A stretch of 64,000 nt of DNA from NCBI GenBank assembly GCA_018292915.2, contig JACVVK020000459.1, positions 1 to 64,000 on the forward strand, given 5' to 3'. This DNA comes from Batillaria attramentaria. Its lineage: Eukaryota > Mollusca > Gastropoda > Batillariidae. Below the pieces are notes generated by a model. It worked only from the letters and a program-made list of their open reading frames with translations. It ran no database searches and had not been told where the DNA came from. Positions 1-12,599 of this stretch are shown one piece after another. How positions within the stretch are numbered: the stretch's first letter is position 1; every line of letters starts with the position of its first letter. The position numbers were made by a program, and so were the translations under genes.

Positions 1-376
1 TGTATATAAGGCCCTGAGATGTTTGTTTGTGGGTGTGCACGAGAGAAGCTTGTATTTGCGAAGCTTGAAAGTGCAGTGTTACACCAGAGAAGTCCTGTAA
101 TGGTACGCGCTCACGTGTATTCTGTGAGTGAGAGACAACGTGCAGTCCACAAGAACTCGCTACGTGAGGAAGTGTTCGCCTGTGTGTCATCGTTTACCTC
201 GATAAGACGACGGGCTCTCCAACACATCTCCACAAGTAAGAGTGTCTGTTGGGTAAGGATTCTGGGGGTGGGGAGGGTTGACGTGCTGGGAATGAAACGG
301 AAAAGTGAAAATGCCTTTGTGACATTCGCAAGAGTTTGTGACTTCTGTATGAGAATCTATTTTGATTTATTTTCAG

Positions 377-1275
377 ATTCTTCACAAGTTGACAGCGAAC
401 AAAATGCCAAGCACCAACCGTACGACCAAGCTCTGAAAGCACTACAAGAAACAGGAGCAGTTATTATTGCAGGACCTGAGAAATGCGGGAAACAACATTA
501 GGGCGAAAGCTTCTGAATCACCTTCACAAGGAGGGGTATTCTACCGAGACATCGTTACGTGATCCCTTGAAATGGATGTTATACGTAACCAACCCTGACA
601 AGAAATATGCGTTTCTGTTTGATGAAGTTTTTAAGGCCGGCGACAAAACCATGTCACAGAATACGTGGGCGTTATGTTTTGGAAAGCTTCGTGAACTCCG
701 GTTCCACTGGTGATAATTGCGCAAACAAGCGAAACAAAAGAGGAAGATGTACAAGCATTTTCTTTTCTACGGAATATTCCTGTTGTGTTTGCTGTAGGAG
801 AGAAGACGAAAGACAGTGCTTCCAAAACCATGACAGAAGAGGAAGATAAGCCAAGAAGAGAAGTTTGGCATACTACAGTGGATCCTAGTGGCAAGGTTGG
901 AAGAACGGCAAGAGGAGTTAAGACTTACAAAGAGGGAGAAAACACGGGAGAACACAAGTTGGACCTTGTCATTTTTAATCTATACGAGGACATTGGAAGA
1001 GGCCCAGAGGCTGATGAAAACTATATCAAAAGGCTGTTGAAGGAAGCTGATGTCAGTGACAATGAACGGAGAGAAGTGACTTGTATTACAAGGTTGGGTG
1101 AGAAGAAAAACGGGCCCCCAAGACCAGTGATAATAACTGTCAAAACAATAGAACAAAACAAAACATTATTACAAAATTACAAAACGCTATGAATTCTAAC
1201 CCCAAGGTGCACATCTTTCCTTATACAACAGAGAGCGAGATAGAGAAATATAGAGCATTGTTCGCAAGAATATAA
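377..1275 (+). pseudogene. Decayed STAND-NTPase/RRM terminal exon (third receptor unit)
   Basis: This is a degenerate copy of the intact exon at 42,966-43,861. It starts after a tttcag acceptor and is recognisable to its end, where the HIFPYTTE stretch is followed by TAA. Relative to the intact copy it has a 1-nt loss inside the Walker A codons near 490 (reading KCGKQH then stop), another 1-nt loss near 700, and indels near 1,150-1,190. The P-loop and Walker B segment therefore fall in different frames. The C-terminal RRM-like part (LDLVIFNL, RPVIITVKTI) is still readable. I infer it is the 3' end of an upstream plus-strand receptor gene whose earlier exons lie left of the window. An alternative would be a processed or relocated exon, but the flanking non-coding sequence is also homologous to 42,840-44,700, which favours segmental duplication. 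Confidence 0.8.
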
Positions 1276-2379
1276 GGTGACGGTGACACGTTGGCAATGA
1301 AGATGAAATGTGTGGCCAAAGGACGACAACTAAATGAAATAGTATAATATATAATAGTCGTTTACATTTTGGCCGGACACAACATTCTGTAGTGCGACTT
1401 TTACACGATCGAGACAATCAAAAAGTAATTAGCGAGATGATAGTGTACACATTGACACTCACAAATCGGTTCTTTCCATTAGCACCAAAGCTAAACACGT
1501 GAAACTTGCAATACAGCAAAGAGATTCAGGTGTCGATGGTTGAACGGCTTTCATGTGGAAGGGAGAGTGGAAAAGGACGTTAAACTCCCACCCTCAGTCT
1601 TATCGGGGAGACAGGAGAACCGTATGATAGAGTGTTGGACTTTGGACTTTCAGTGTTCGGATCGTGAGTTCGAATCCTGGCTGAGGCCAGATATTTATGC
1701 TGGCCTTTTTATCGTCGCCCCGTCTTTGTTATCACCCAATCGTGATGGAAAAGAACGTAAAACTCCCAAACACCCACCTCCCTTCCTTCAGTTTAATCAA
1801 TTACTCTTTGATTATTGGTGATTGTAATCATTATACATAAAAAGTAAACGTAATATCCACGTCAGTTTGTCTTAGCCAATGTAAAAGTCCAGTAAGCTGA
1901 GTTTCAGTGTTGTCTTTACGCTCAACAGAACGTGCAATGCAAGAAACTGCAGGAAACAAACAGTATTTACCTACTGTGTTCGACACTTCATGTGTTTATT
2001 ATGTATTATCTTATGTGTATTTTTAATTATGTCTTATGTGTATCATTGTCTTTGTTTGCCCACCACACCCAAATTGCCCTCTGTATTGATGTATTGATTG
2101 ATTGACTGATTTCATTTTTGTTAGCGTCGTTTTGTGTGCGTCATATTTCAAGGAAAATGTGACTCTGCTACCGAGTTTTCTTACCCGATGCGCTTTGAAT
2201 CCGTTCAGATTTCCTGACGAGGGTTAAAACAACGCTGAATACAAAGAAACTTATTGATTTAAAGACCAAAAAAAAAAAAAAAAAAGAAAGAAAAAGAGAA
2301 AAAGAAACTGATGTCAATAATGCTGTCTCTTGTTGTTCGCGTTTTTTTTTCTTCTTCTTTTTTGTCTTTTGTCAAAGGG

Positions 2380-2412
<33 letters not shown>

Positions 2413-2800
2413 GGGGGGTGTTGAGATTTGTACTTTGCCAGTTCATCCTCCCTCACCCGAGCACACATGAAATGTGTCGGTCGAAGCAGCTAAACAACTT
2501 ATCTTGTTACACGCTGCTTCAGTTGCTAATTCACGCTTTTTCTGTTCTGATAATTTATTTTTTTTCCCATTGATCTGCAGACAGGTTTTGCATCACAAAT
2601 ATTACCGTCATAATAACCAGTGATTCAATATAAATGAGTTCGTCGCTACATGACTGAATCGATATGGCACGAAATGACACACCAGTAAGCTCGTGTATTT
2701 TCTTTTTGCTCTTTTGTGCTGTTATGAGTGTTTTTATTTGACTCGAAATCAAGTTTTTTTTCAGCTAAACCATTTTCCCATATCGAAACCGAGAAAAAAG
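1276..2800. other. Non-coding downstream of STAND remnant
   Basis: Apart from the SINE, this stretch holds A-rich (2,269-2,310) and poly-G (2,381-2,411) runs. It is homologous to 43,862-45,330. I see no convincing coding sequence, polyadenylation cluster or RNA gene. Confidence 0.6.
1600..1787 (+). mobile_element. tRNA-derived SINE
   Basis: The copy shows a B-box-like 'gagttcgaatcctgg', a core reading 'atatttatgctggcc...tcgccccgtctttg', and the tail 'aaaactcccaaacaccca'. The A-box region is degenerate. The orthologous insertion at 44,185-44,371 shows that it predates the segmental duplication. Confidence 0.65.
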
Positions 2801-2840
2801 GTTTTTCGTTTAATAAAACTAATGTAAGCTTCCAGTTTTG

Positions 2841-2842
<2 letters not shown>

Positions 2843-2890
<48 letters not shown>

Positions 2891-3815
2891 TTCTACATAG
2901 CCAACTAAATTCAGCTACTACACCGGTGCAACGAAAATAGTCGGTTTCTGAGGAATGACCCTTTCCCCGGAATTATCTTTTTCCCGCAAATGACAGTATC
3001 GTGGGCATCACCCATTTCTGGGGAATGACCCACTTCTCGGGAATGACCCATTTCTCGCAAATGACAGTCTCGCGGGAATCACACATTTCTCGGGAATGAC
3101 CCAGTTTCTCGGGAGCTCCTGCTGTGTGCGCCGCTTCTATTCGCGCTGTGACCTTGGTGTACTTGTGCCGTCTGGGTCACAGCTCTCTCTCTCTCTCTGT
3201 GACTCAGTTCGGTGTAGTGTCTCGTTTACAGGCTTCCGCACGATTTCAGTTCTACTCATATGCCGAAGTAAATGCTTGGCTATAGTTTTGTGTGAGGTGC
3301 TGTATTTATTCGTCGGACTATAACCGTTTGTCGGCACATCTCATTTGATTGATCTTTGCTGTTTACTGGCCAGTTTGAACGTGATTCAATGCTTTTGTAG
3401 TTTCTCAGTACCCCTAGCCAGTCAGTGTTGGCTTTGCTTGGCTGGTTTTATTGCCCATGTCAGCGGCGTCCGTTGTCAGTGTGTGTGTGGTTGTTGTTCG
3501 CTTTTCTTTCTGTGTGGTGGGGAGGGGGTGGGGAGGGGTGGGGGATACTAGTAGCACTGAGAAATTACTGATCTAGCACACCTGTGTTACACTGCAGATA
3601 GTGTCACATATGAGAGCGGGATTATCTGTCCGTGAACTGTTTTCCCGACAGAACTTGTTCGCTTCAATGCACCCCATACAGCGCGCCACTACTGATAACA
3701 CACACGAGGCCAAGCTTCAACAGTCTCTTGACCTTTTCAGGCTTTATAGCGAGTTAAATTGGACCAAGGTTAGTCGATAAGTTGTGTGGCAACTGTCGCA
3801 CGGTTCCGAACTGAA

Positions 3816-3850
<35 letters not shown>

Positions 3851-3855
3851 CGTGC

Positions 3856-3898
<43 letters not shown>

Positions 3899-3935
3899 CG
3901 TGCGAGAGTAAGCCGGCCTGTGTGCTGGACTCCCG
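2843..3935. repeat. GT microsatellites and 'cgggaatgaccca' short repeats
   Basis: There are two long (GT)n tracts at 2,843-2,888 and 3,821-3,900, the latter with GCGT interruptions. Between 2,948 and 3,115 the phrase 'tttctcgggaatgaccca' recurs at least five times with variation, alternating with 'cgcaaatgacagtctcg', forming a small irregular minisatellite. The same array is at 45,488-45,656. Confidence 0.7.
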
Positions 3936-4599
3936 ATGGCGCGTAGGTACCACTGTCAGTATTTCAATGTCACTGGTAGTTTCACTTAACTTTCAGCAAA
4001 GTAGCCCCAAAACATGAATCTCTCGACAAGAGCACATCCCTCACTGACGGGTCACAAAAGCAGGACAGGTTCAAGACAGTTTTGTGTTTATTTCAAAAGG
4101 GTTAAGTAATTAAAAAACAAGATCCACGTGAAGCAGAGCAGGAAATATTATCATTAATTAATATACTAACACAAACACCCCGTGTTAATGCCTTACCCGC
4201 TTTTGTTTCCCGAAAAAATCATAGAAAACAGAGAAAGGCAGCTAAAATAAACGGCAAAGGTTTTAAGATTAATTTCAAAGGTACATGTACATGAAGTCAG
4301 AAACAACTGGAAAATTTCACTTCCAGCAATACTGTTGTGCTAATTCTAAAACAAAATAGCAGAACCATAAACTAAAGTAAAAAAAAACAAGCAATAGGCG
4401 GAAGGTTATAATAATAATGAGTATTTATTTTTCGCTTATTCTCTGTGAGCTCTAAGCGCTTACCGAGGAGGTAAAATAACTAAAAGAAACTAAAAGGTAC
4501 TAGAAAGATAAAAAGATAGAAAGCACTAACATCAGTAATTATCAGACCAATACTATGATCAATGAGCTATGTATCTACAGTGGACTACGTACAATTTCA

Positions 4600-4972
4600 C
4601 TCTTTGAGTGTGGTGTCGTTTCACAGTGCTGCATCTGTGTCTTATCACATGATCTGTTTAAACACAGCACACTATGTACAATGAAAATTACTGTGTAGTG
4701 TCGTGTATGTGTTTCTGGTCACGTGATCTGTTTATCTACAGTGCACTATGTACAATGAAAATTACTGCGTGTAGTGTCGTGTGGTACATGTGTTTCTGAT
4801 CACTAGTGATCTGTTTCTCTGCAGTGCACTATGTACAATGAAAATTACTGCAATAATAATAATAATGAAGGGTATTTGTGGCGCCCCATCTCACAAGAGC
4901 TCAGGGCTCGTACATAAACTACACATAACATATAAAAAAAACGTATATAACGTACAACACACACATCGGCAG

Positions 4973-5023
<51 letters not shown>

Positions 5024-5280
5024 TTTTTTTCCAGGTGGCATGCAGAGATGGATAGCGGGGAGGGGAGGGGCATGGGTGGGGGGGGGGGGGGGGGGGGGGG
5101 GGGGGCGGGTGTGGTTCTACTGTGCGTAGTGTCGTATGGTACATCTGTTTCTGATCACTAGTGATCTGTTTCAATACAGCACACTATGTACAATGAAAAT
5201 TACTGTGTGTAGTGTCGTGTGGTACATGTGTTTCTGATCACGTGATCTGTTTATCTACAGTGCAATGCAGTAAAATGAAA
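4600..5280 (+). repeat. About 75-90-bp minisatellite with nested insertion
   Basis: A unit containing 'gtgtagtgtcgtgt', 'atgtgtttctgatcac', 'gatctgttt' and 'cactatgtacaatgaaaa' recurs at about 4,620, 4,700, 4,770, 5,125 and 5,205. It is interrupted between about 4,850 and 5,115 by an (AAT)n-tailed fragment containing 'gcgccccatctcacaagagc', plus (AC)n and poly-G runs. The unit-2 equivalent is 47,095-47,755. Confidence 0.65.
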
Positions 5281-5528
5281 AAATACATCTTTTTTTTGGG
5301 GTGGGTGGGTGGGGGGGGGGGGGGGGAATTAACATATTTTACAATATGACTGTGTTCACACTAAGAATTTGTGTGGTGTCGTATTATACATCTGTTACAC
5401 TATCAGACTATTTTTTTTTATAAACTGTTTCCTTTTGATGGGAATATTTTACAAGTGGAAACATTTCACAAGATGGCGATGGAGTGAAATGATAACATAG
5501 ACAGGACAGATGAAAGGGACTGTACACA

Positions 5529-5559
<31 letters not shown>

Positions 5560-5846
5560 ATATCTAAACAAGGCAGCGGTAGGGATCAACTTCCAACTCA
5601 TAGTTACAGCAACAATCCACAATGTTAAGCTCTAGCCGGAAATAACAATTACAGTACTTGTCACACCATCAGATGTACTGACTGTCTGGTCTGACCTGAA
5701 CATTGACACATTCATCCAAGTCAACAGTTAAAAGTGTTCAGATTTCCCTGTCACTGCTCACTGGGTTATGATTTCTACGTATAATTTTCAAATTAAAATC
5801 AAATCAAATGTCCTCAATATTTCTACGCTATACACTGTACACTTCT

Positions 5847-5939
<93 letters not shown>

Positions 5940-6030
5940 AAGAATTGGTTGGTGGGTACAAAGGTAAGAACAAGCATGATATGAGCCAAATCTGTACACA
6001 TTTCGGTTTGTGCGAATGAGTTCCCCTCTC
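5281..6030. repeat. Poly-G, (ATC)n and (CT)n(GT)n tracts
   Basis: A G-rich run (5,299-5,326), a (TCA)n tract near 5,530-5,560 and a compound (CT)n(GT)n tract (5,851-5,934) lie just 3' of the last exon of the minus gene. They would be in its 3'UTR or downstream region. No coding potential beyond repeats. Confidence 0.6.
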
Positions 6031-6139
6031 TCACTTGAGAACTGTGAGCTCTGGGATGTCGTTAATAGCAATGTAGTCTCCGTTTGCGGCACCGGACTCG
6101 GCGGCTGAAAATGAAACAAAAGACTGAGGTTACAAGAAC

Positions 6140-6212
6140 AAGAACCTTTATTTTACAACGGTAGAAGTTACGGGCATATTCATGGCAATATTAAAACGTG
6201 CCGTTGCTACAC

Positions 6213-6254
<42 letters not shown>

Positions 6255-6268
6255 GAGAGAGAGAGAGT
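6140..6268 (-). mobile_element. Retroelement 3'-end fragment with (GA)n
   Basis: 'cctttattttacaacgg' followed by 'gccgttgctacac' and a (GA)n tract. The same fragment occurs at 48,668-48,788 and, independently, at 28,433-28,575. This marks a dispersed retroelement tail in reverse orientation. The family is not identified. Confidence 0.45.
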
Positions 6269-6505
6269 ACCTTATAGCAAAATTAGAACTAAAAGAACTA
6301 AGAAAAAAGAATTAAGTGTCACCATAGTTTGATAAAGCTGTGCATTGATAAGGAGTCCTCAGCATTAAGGGGCCCAAAATTAAAAATTAAAAATGTTCAG
6401 ACACTGAACTGAGACATGTATCAATACCTTTCATGAAAAGATGCTGAAAATACCCCCCCCCCCCCCCAAAAAAAAAAAAAAAAAAAAAAACCCACATAAT
6501 TTCTG

Positions 6506-8331
6506 TGTAACCGTGTGCAGGCAAGGGACGCAACGCAGAGGTCGCTTCGACTTGTGTTGGTTTATTCTGACATTCAGGAAAACAAAAACCCCAAAGGAAA
6601 AACCTAAAAGAAAAATCCAAAGGAAAAACACAGTGCCTGGAAAGACAAAACAAAAAAATAATAAGTAACAACATCATAAATAACACAAAAGCAATCATCA
6701 ACTGACTGACCGACAATGACATAACAGCAGATATAACTATACATGTATAACTAAGGCAGCACTCGACGTATAAGAGAGAGAGAGAGAGAGAGACGTCTAT
6801 TAACTGTTACATTAAAGAGACTACATGGCCGACTAAAAACATCTGCTAATGATCAATGGATGGATTAGTGTATCGAATTACAGTTAAAGTGCCGGCAGAA
6901 TATAAACGATTGACCGGGCACACGTCACTCAAAAGGTGAACAAAGGGGCGGATGGACTAAGATGGCGGGTGGATTATGTAACGTGCATCCGGTGACGCCA
7001 TGTGACGTCACGCGGCTACACAATGGACCGGAAAGGGGAAACAAAGGCACGGCCACGTGGGAAGAAAAGGGGAACATTACGGCCTAGTCAAACAAAGGAA
7101 ATCGTTTCAAGGAATAAAAAGACGTTCGTGTACTAGTCAGACTAGGAGCAAGAACATTCTACACATAAAATCAAGATCAATAAAACAGATCAGACTGACA
7201 ACAATAATATAAAATCATACAAAACATGCGGCTTTGCTAATACAACTACACTCAGCTCTGAGTTTGCAAACCAGGGTAAAATCCGACAGAAAAATAGTTC
7301 CGAATGTAGATTAGAATATTTACAGGGCCTGGTCTGAGTACCAGTGGCAGGAAACAAGAGAAGTTCTACCGTGATTACCATCAGAAATACAAACTAAAGA
7401 ATAATACAAAACTGTTATGGACAAAACCTACACGCGTGGTACAAAAATGGCAATCCAACCATCAATGCATATCAAATACATATAAAGCAAAACTACAAGT
7501 ATACTTACAGAGTGAGAGTGTGATGGCAGAATATCGGAAAAACGTGATCTCTCCTACGAGTGTGGCAAAGAAAATAACTACAACCGGACACTAAACTGGC
7601 GACGAACAGCAAACTAAACTGGCGACATTCTCCCTGGCCACGTGCACTCGAACTGAAAGACGCATGGCCAGGGGACTAATCTGCTTATATAGGCGGGGCA
7701 CGGGCCGCAAAGGGAGCGGCTACCCCTGGCCCTCGGGAAAGCCTGGGGCAACAGGGGAAAGAGGGTAGATTTGTGTTTGTTAGGGGTCAGTAAATTGTAG
7801 ATTGCAGCCGATCTACTAGGCCTAAGCCGATCGGGTTTGAACCAAAAGAAACTTCAAGGAAAGGGCTTTTAAGGGATATAGGTTGGGACAAAATCGGAGC
7901 TAGGGTTATTTTACTATGAACTTATAAACAGCTCTACCAGACAGAGTTTTGACGGTGACAAACCACGAAATCGCCAATTACACTGCTTCAAACCAAACAT
8001 CTGCCACAAAACTAAACATATCTAACAGGTCTAACTTCGCTGGTTCCACTGCACTAATCAGTTTCTCAATAGGTTAATGCTACGGCGAGATATTTAACCT
8101 CAAAGTCCGAGCAGAAACACAACTAATTTCGGCTACTGTGAGACATCATCAGGAACGACAATCGCTGCGGAGTCTCAAGTTATGGTTCCTAGTCAAAGGC
8201 ACTGATAGCTAGCGGGTAAAGGGGTGACAAGGGTAGCTAGAGGGAAGGCGGGACGAAAATAAAAAAGGGAAACAAGAAAAACTAATCTGGGAAAAATATC
8301 AATGGGTAGGGGCCGAGTATACCCGGTCTCA
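6506..8331. mobile_element. Probable solo LTR (1,826 bp)
   Basis: The segment is absent from unit 2, where 'ataatttctgtaccaaaaaa' is continuous. The insertion begins TGTAACCG and ends GGTCTCA, so it has TG...CA ends of the type used by Ty3/gypsy LTRs, and is flanked by a TCTG duplication (6,502-6,505 and 8,332-8,335). It contains a TATA-like 'cttatataggcgggg' near 7,685 and no long open frame. It lies in the last intron of the unit-1 minus gene. Extending the duplication to TCTGT is equally possible. Confidence 0.65.
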
Positions 8332-8716
8332 TCTGTACCAAAAAAGCCTTCTTTTCTTTTTTTATGATAAAGTGTAGCACTCGACCAGTCTGACAGATGT
8401 TCTAATTTTATCAGTAGATAATAATTATTTCACTGACATCAACACCTACCACTGTGTTCTGCTCCCTGTTCCATCTGCCTTGTCGTCAGCTTGGGTAAGT
8501 CCGTGACAGCAACGTAGTCGCCGGTAGCGGCTCCCGATTCTGCTGCTGTAATACAACAAAGATGTTCATTCTTTTAAAACTTCTGCCACTTTATTAAGAT
8601 ACGAAAAGCAGCCAGTAAGACTGTGGATGCTGCAGGGGAGAAAACTGTGCATGTTAATTAGTGAAGTTTTACACCTACAGATCCCAGCAAAGAGAGAAAG
8701 AAAAGTTATGGCAAAG

Positions 8717-8736
8717 ATCAATCAATCCATTAATCC

Positions 8737-8795
<59 letters not shown>

Positions 8796-8848
8796 CGTCC
8801 GTCCGTCCGTCCGTCCGTCCGTCCGTCCGTCCGTCCATCCATCCATCC

Positions 8849-8904
<56 letters not shown>
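8717..8904 (+). repeat. (AATC)n-(CCGT)n-(AATC)n compound microsatellite
   Basis: Tetranucleotide array with a CCGT block in the middle, inside an intron of the minus gene. The unit-2 counterpart at 49,398-49,610 has different block lengths and an added ATCC block, so the locus is rapidly evolving. Confidence 0.85.
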
Positions 8905-9526
8905 GCCGATCATTGAAATTACTCTGTCATCCAAAGCGGAACTGTAAGGAGTATCAACAAACGAGCACTACTCATAAGGTGTGTGTTGTGTGTTGATTGA
9001 AGGGATGGAGAGACTCTCACTGATGCAAATACACACACTGAACAACTGTTGTTCAGACACCAAAGGCCTGACGCAAAAAGTAAGTCCCAATGCGTGATTA
9101 TAAAGAAGTCTTTTCTAACCGTTTGAAACAAGAGCTGAAGCCGAAGAAGCACTGTCTTCCAAAGAACCATTGTCCTGCAAGAGTCGCAGTGAACAGTCGG
9201 AGGCGTCATTTCCGTCAGTGGTGTTGTGTTCCACAGAAACGTTTCCTCCTTCGTAGGCAGTGTTGAAAATCATCTCTGTTTGCTCTCCGTCATCTGATGG
9301 TTTTTTCTTCCACAACCTTCGCTGCAAAATTACGCAAAAAAAAAAAAAAAAAAAAATGAAACCTCCGAACCTACATTTGATTAAACGAGTTTTTTTGTAC
9401 AAAGTTATGGGCACGTACGTTTTGATCTGGATTTGGAAAAGTTGGTTTGCTCAACTACCTTAGCAAGTAGGCATGTGCTTGGAAGGTTCAGGCATTGAAT
9501 ACTGACATGACAACAAGGTGTAGATT

Positions 9527-9635
<109 letters not shown>

Positions 9636-10053
9636 CCTAGTGAGTACACGGACACAGTCCTGTCAATCTCGGAGTAGACATGCTGGGACAATGTGTCAGA
9701 TCGTGCCCTGCTCTGTGGTTCCTGTGTTTCAGCCTCTGGCAGCGACATTTTCGGCCTTGTTTGTATGTTAGATTCGTCGAATCTCTCTGCTGATTAAAAA
9801 CAGTTACGTACAAACATTATTGATTAGGCATTTGTAGAGTCTCCTTTTTTTCTGTCTGTCTGTCTGTCAGTCTGTTATTTTGTCTGTCTGTCTGTCTGTC
9901 TGTTTGCCTGTATGTCTGTCTGTCATATAGAAGTTAACATTTTTTTTAGCTCTGATTGTACAAATCTGTCGATGCATTCAATGTGTCTACATTTTGAACA
10001 CCACCGCCACCACCAACAACAAAAGACAAATAAGAGCAAAAATGCATGTTCAC

Positions 10054-10103
<50 letters not shown>

Positions 10104-10380
10104 GCGAACTTGCATTGCCCTCCCCATATACATATCTGACATTATTTTTGGCTGTTCTCTTTGTTTGTTTGCTTTTCTGATGTTGTTGGTGTAGCTGTTG
10201 TTATCGTCTGATTTCCAGTAGTACAATGTTTGACATTTACCTTTCTGGCAGGCGAGTCCTTGACCTTCATCGGGTATCTCGTGGCAAGTTCTATAGGAAA
10301 GCGAAATCAAAATGAGAAAGAAGTAACATTTCGTGGGGGAAATGCGATTTAAAATGAAATGGAGATAAAAGACTACTTCA

Positions 10381-10550
10381 GAGTGGGGGTGGGTGGGTGT
10401 TTGGGGGTTTAACGTCCTTTTCCACCACATACGGGTGATATCAAAGACGGGGCAACGATGAAAAAGCCAGCAGAAATATTTGGCCCCAGCCGGGATACGA
10501 ACTCACGACCAGAGTATTAGAAGTCAGACTAATTCAGAACGACCTGCTAC
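10381..10550 (-). mobile_element. tRNA-derived SINE (reverse)
   Basis: Reverse-oriented copy: 'gtttaacgtccttttccacc' tail, 'gatatcaaagacggggcaac', 'atatttggccccagccggg' and a degraded tRNA head ('atacgaactcacgacc'). It is shared with unit 2 at 51,069-51,240, so older than the duplication. Confidence 0.7.
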
Positions 10551-10939
10551 ATGCGGTTTGTGCTAATACTTATAACAATAAGTTTTTTTTCGAATCTGTA
10601 AATTAAATCAACATTTTGAAAATGTACAGTGCAATAACACTGGAGTGAATGCAATTTTATTCGCCATGACAGAGTTTGTAAAGTTACTTACCCTGGTCGC
10701 TTGCCTGAAATACAAGGACAGTAAATGATATCAAGAACAATGAGAAATTTACGGACGTGAAAAAAATGCTTAGTGATTCAGAGAAGCGACTTTTTTTAAC
10801 ATTTGTTTAAACTAGTTCAATCTTTCATCTGCTTGTGAATTGTGTACTTTAGATAGTACCAGAAAGCTCAAAAGTGATTGAAGGCGGGTGTGTGTTTGAT
10901 GGTTTGTCCTTTTTCCGCAAACGAAGGGTGAGTGAGTTA

Positions 10940-11220
10940 GTTTTTTTTTTTTTTTTTTTTTTTGGGGGGGGGGGGGGGGCGCTGAAGCCGCGCAAGCACC
11001 AAAGACTAATTCGCGGCTGAGTGTGCCTGCACTATGTGAAGACCCCCCCCCAAAAAAAAAACAAAAAAAACAAAACAAAACAAAAAAAAAACAAAAAACA
11101 AAAAACAAAAAACAACAACAACAAACAAAACAAAAAACAAACAAAAAAAAAAAAAAAACAAACCCAAAACAAAACAAAAAGAAAGAAAGAAGGAAACAAA
11201 CAAACAAACAAAACCCCACA
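10940..11220. repeat. Poly-T/poly-G and A-rich (CAAA)n block
   Basis: Low-complexity block between the 13-nt exon and the TM exon of the minus gene: T and G homopolymers, then an A-rich CAAAA/CAAACAAA tract. Long apparent open frames here are compositional artefacts. Counterpart at 51,623-51,900. Confidence 0.8.
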
Positions 11221-12048
11221 AAAATGTAACGTTGGCCAAATGATGCAAACTGATCAACGGGGCAGTATAAGCCTAGGACATGCAGATGCAGGAGACTCTG
11301 CACCTCCATGCTAATTTATCGAATTCCCAATTACAAAATGCGTAGAAATCAAATATCAGTTACAACTAGGTAGTAAAACCCAACTAAGGGTGGTATTAAA
11401 GACGGCGCAACGTGATAAAAAAATGTCAGTGGAAAAAAATGTGACAAACCGTTATTCCTCTTTCGATATCTCCTGAAAACGAAGATAGCCACAACCACAC
11501 AGACGGTCACGGAAAACACAGCGGCTAACGTGGCGGTGGTGGTGTCATCTTCGGACCTCTCGTCTGTTGAAAAAACAGAAATATAGTGAAGTGAATTTTT
11601 CAGTGACACAAAAAACGTTGTCAGTATAGGAACACCATTACAGGGCCGCTCTATATCGTCTTTAAAAGCAAACGCTTTTAGCGTATCCACGATATAGGTG
11701 GACGGTTCAAACAAAAGCCAAGTCCCTTACAACATTTGTGCTCATGTTATCGTAATGAGCTTTCTTGACGGTATCTGGCATCTCACCACTCAGACACATG
11801 CACAGTGAGACAACACAAAGGTTGGGACTGAGCCAACAGAAGGGTACACTCTGACGCAACTAACACAAAGAGCGAGAGACTTGTCGGCACAGTCAACCGC
11901 TGAGTAGAAGAATATAAACTATTGGTAACCCTATTCAGCGCAGCCCACAGCGTTCATGGACCACATATGCCCCCCTACCCCCCCCCCACTCCCCCACCAC
12001 GTGAAGGTTGTTGCCCTTGGGAAAGGGGGGACTATCTACTCAAAACAT

Positions 12049-12090
<42 letters not shown>

Positions 12091-12565
12091 CCAATGAAAT
12101 CATCTTTAGTTTGGGATTATTTTTCAACATGAAAAAACAAGATGGCCACCAGCCCAATATGTTGTTTCCATTCAATGACCTGCTGTAGTCACAGTCGTAG
12201 TCGTTGTGTCATGTATGCAGCCCGCGCGCACACGCCGGAACGCAAGCTCTCTGACATCAAGCATGCTGACATAAAGAAAGTACTGAAAACCCTTATCGTG
12301 CCTCTATGCACTTGCAAAAACCCAAACACATGAGGTCGTGTGAGCTCGCCTAGCTGGTTGACGTCACAACTTGTTGGCGTATGCGAGGTTCTACATGGGT
12401 GAATGAATTCTTGTAATAAAGTCGTTCCCCTTTGACAGAGTTACTTCCCGCAGACCTGACTGACAGACGATTGCTTACTGGTATCGGAGAAGAGACCCTC
12501 TCTCTCTCTCTCTCTCTCGCCTTAGACGCGCGCTTGCCCGCGGACGCACGCACCCCCCCCTCCCC

Positions 12566-12599
<34 letters not shown>

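Noticed and set aside
8717..8904. CRISPR-like array
   Set aside because: The repeats are contiguous tetranucleotides without spacers. The 34,477-34,697 minisatellite likewise has no spacers, and the genome is eukaryotic.
8627..8996. Long open frames of SINQSINQ/RPSVRPSV type (also 49,342-49,716)
   Set aside because: They are translations of (AATC)n and (CCGT)n microsatellites with no flanking coding signal.
10812..11314. Open frames rich in Phe or Lys-Gln on both strands (also 51,620-52,001)
   Set aside because: Low-complexity A-rich/T-rich DNA gives open frames on both strands; block lengths differ between units without frame preservation.
12138..12165. Canonical Helitron ends
   Set aside because: I looked for 5' TC and 3' CTRR with hairpin at both insertions and did not find them, so a standard Helitron call is not supported and only a Helentron-like possibility is kept.
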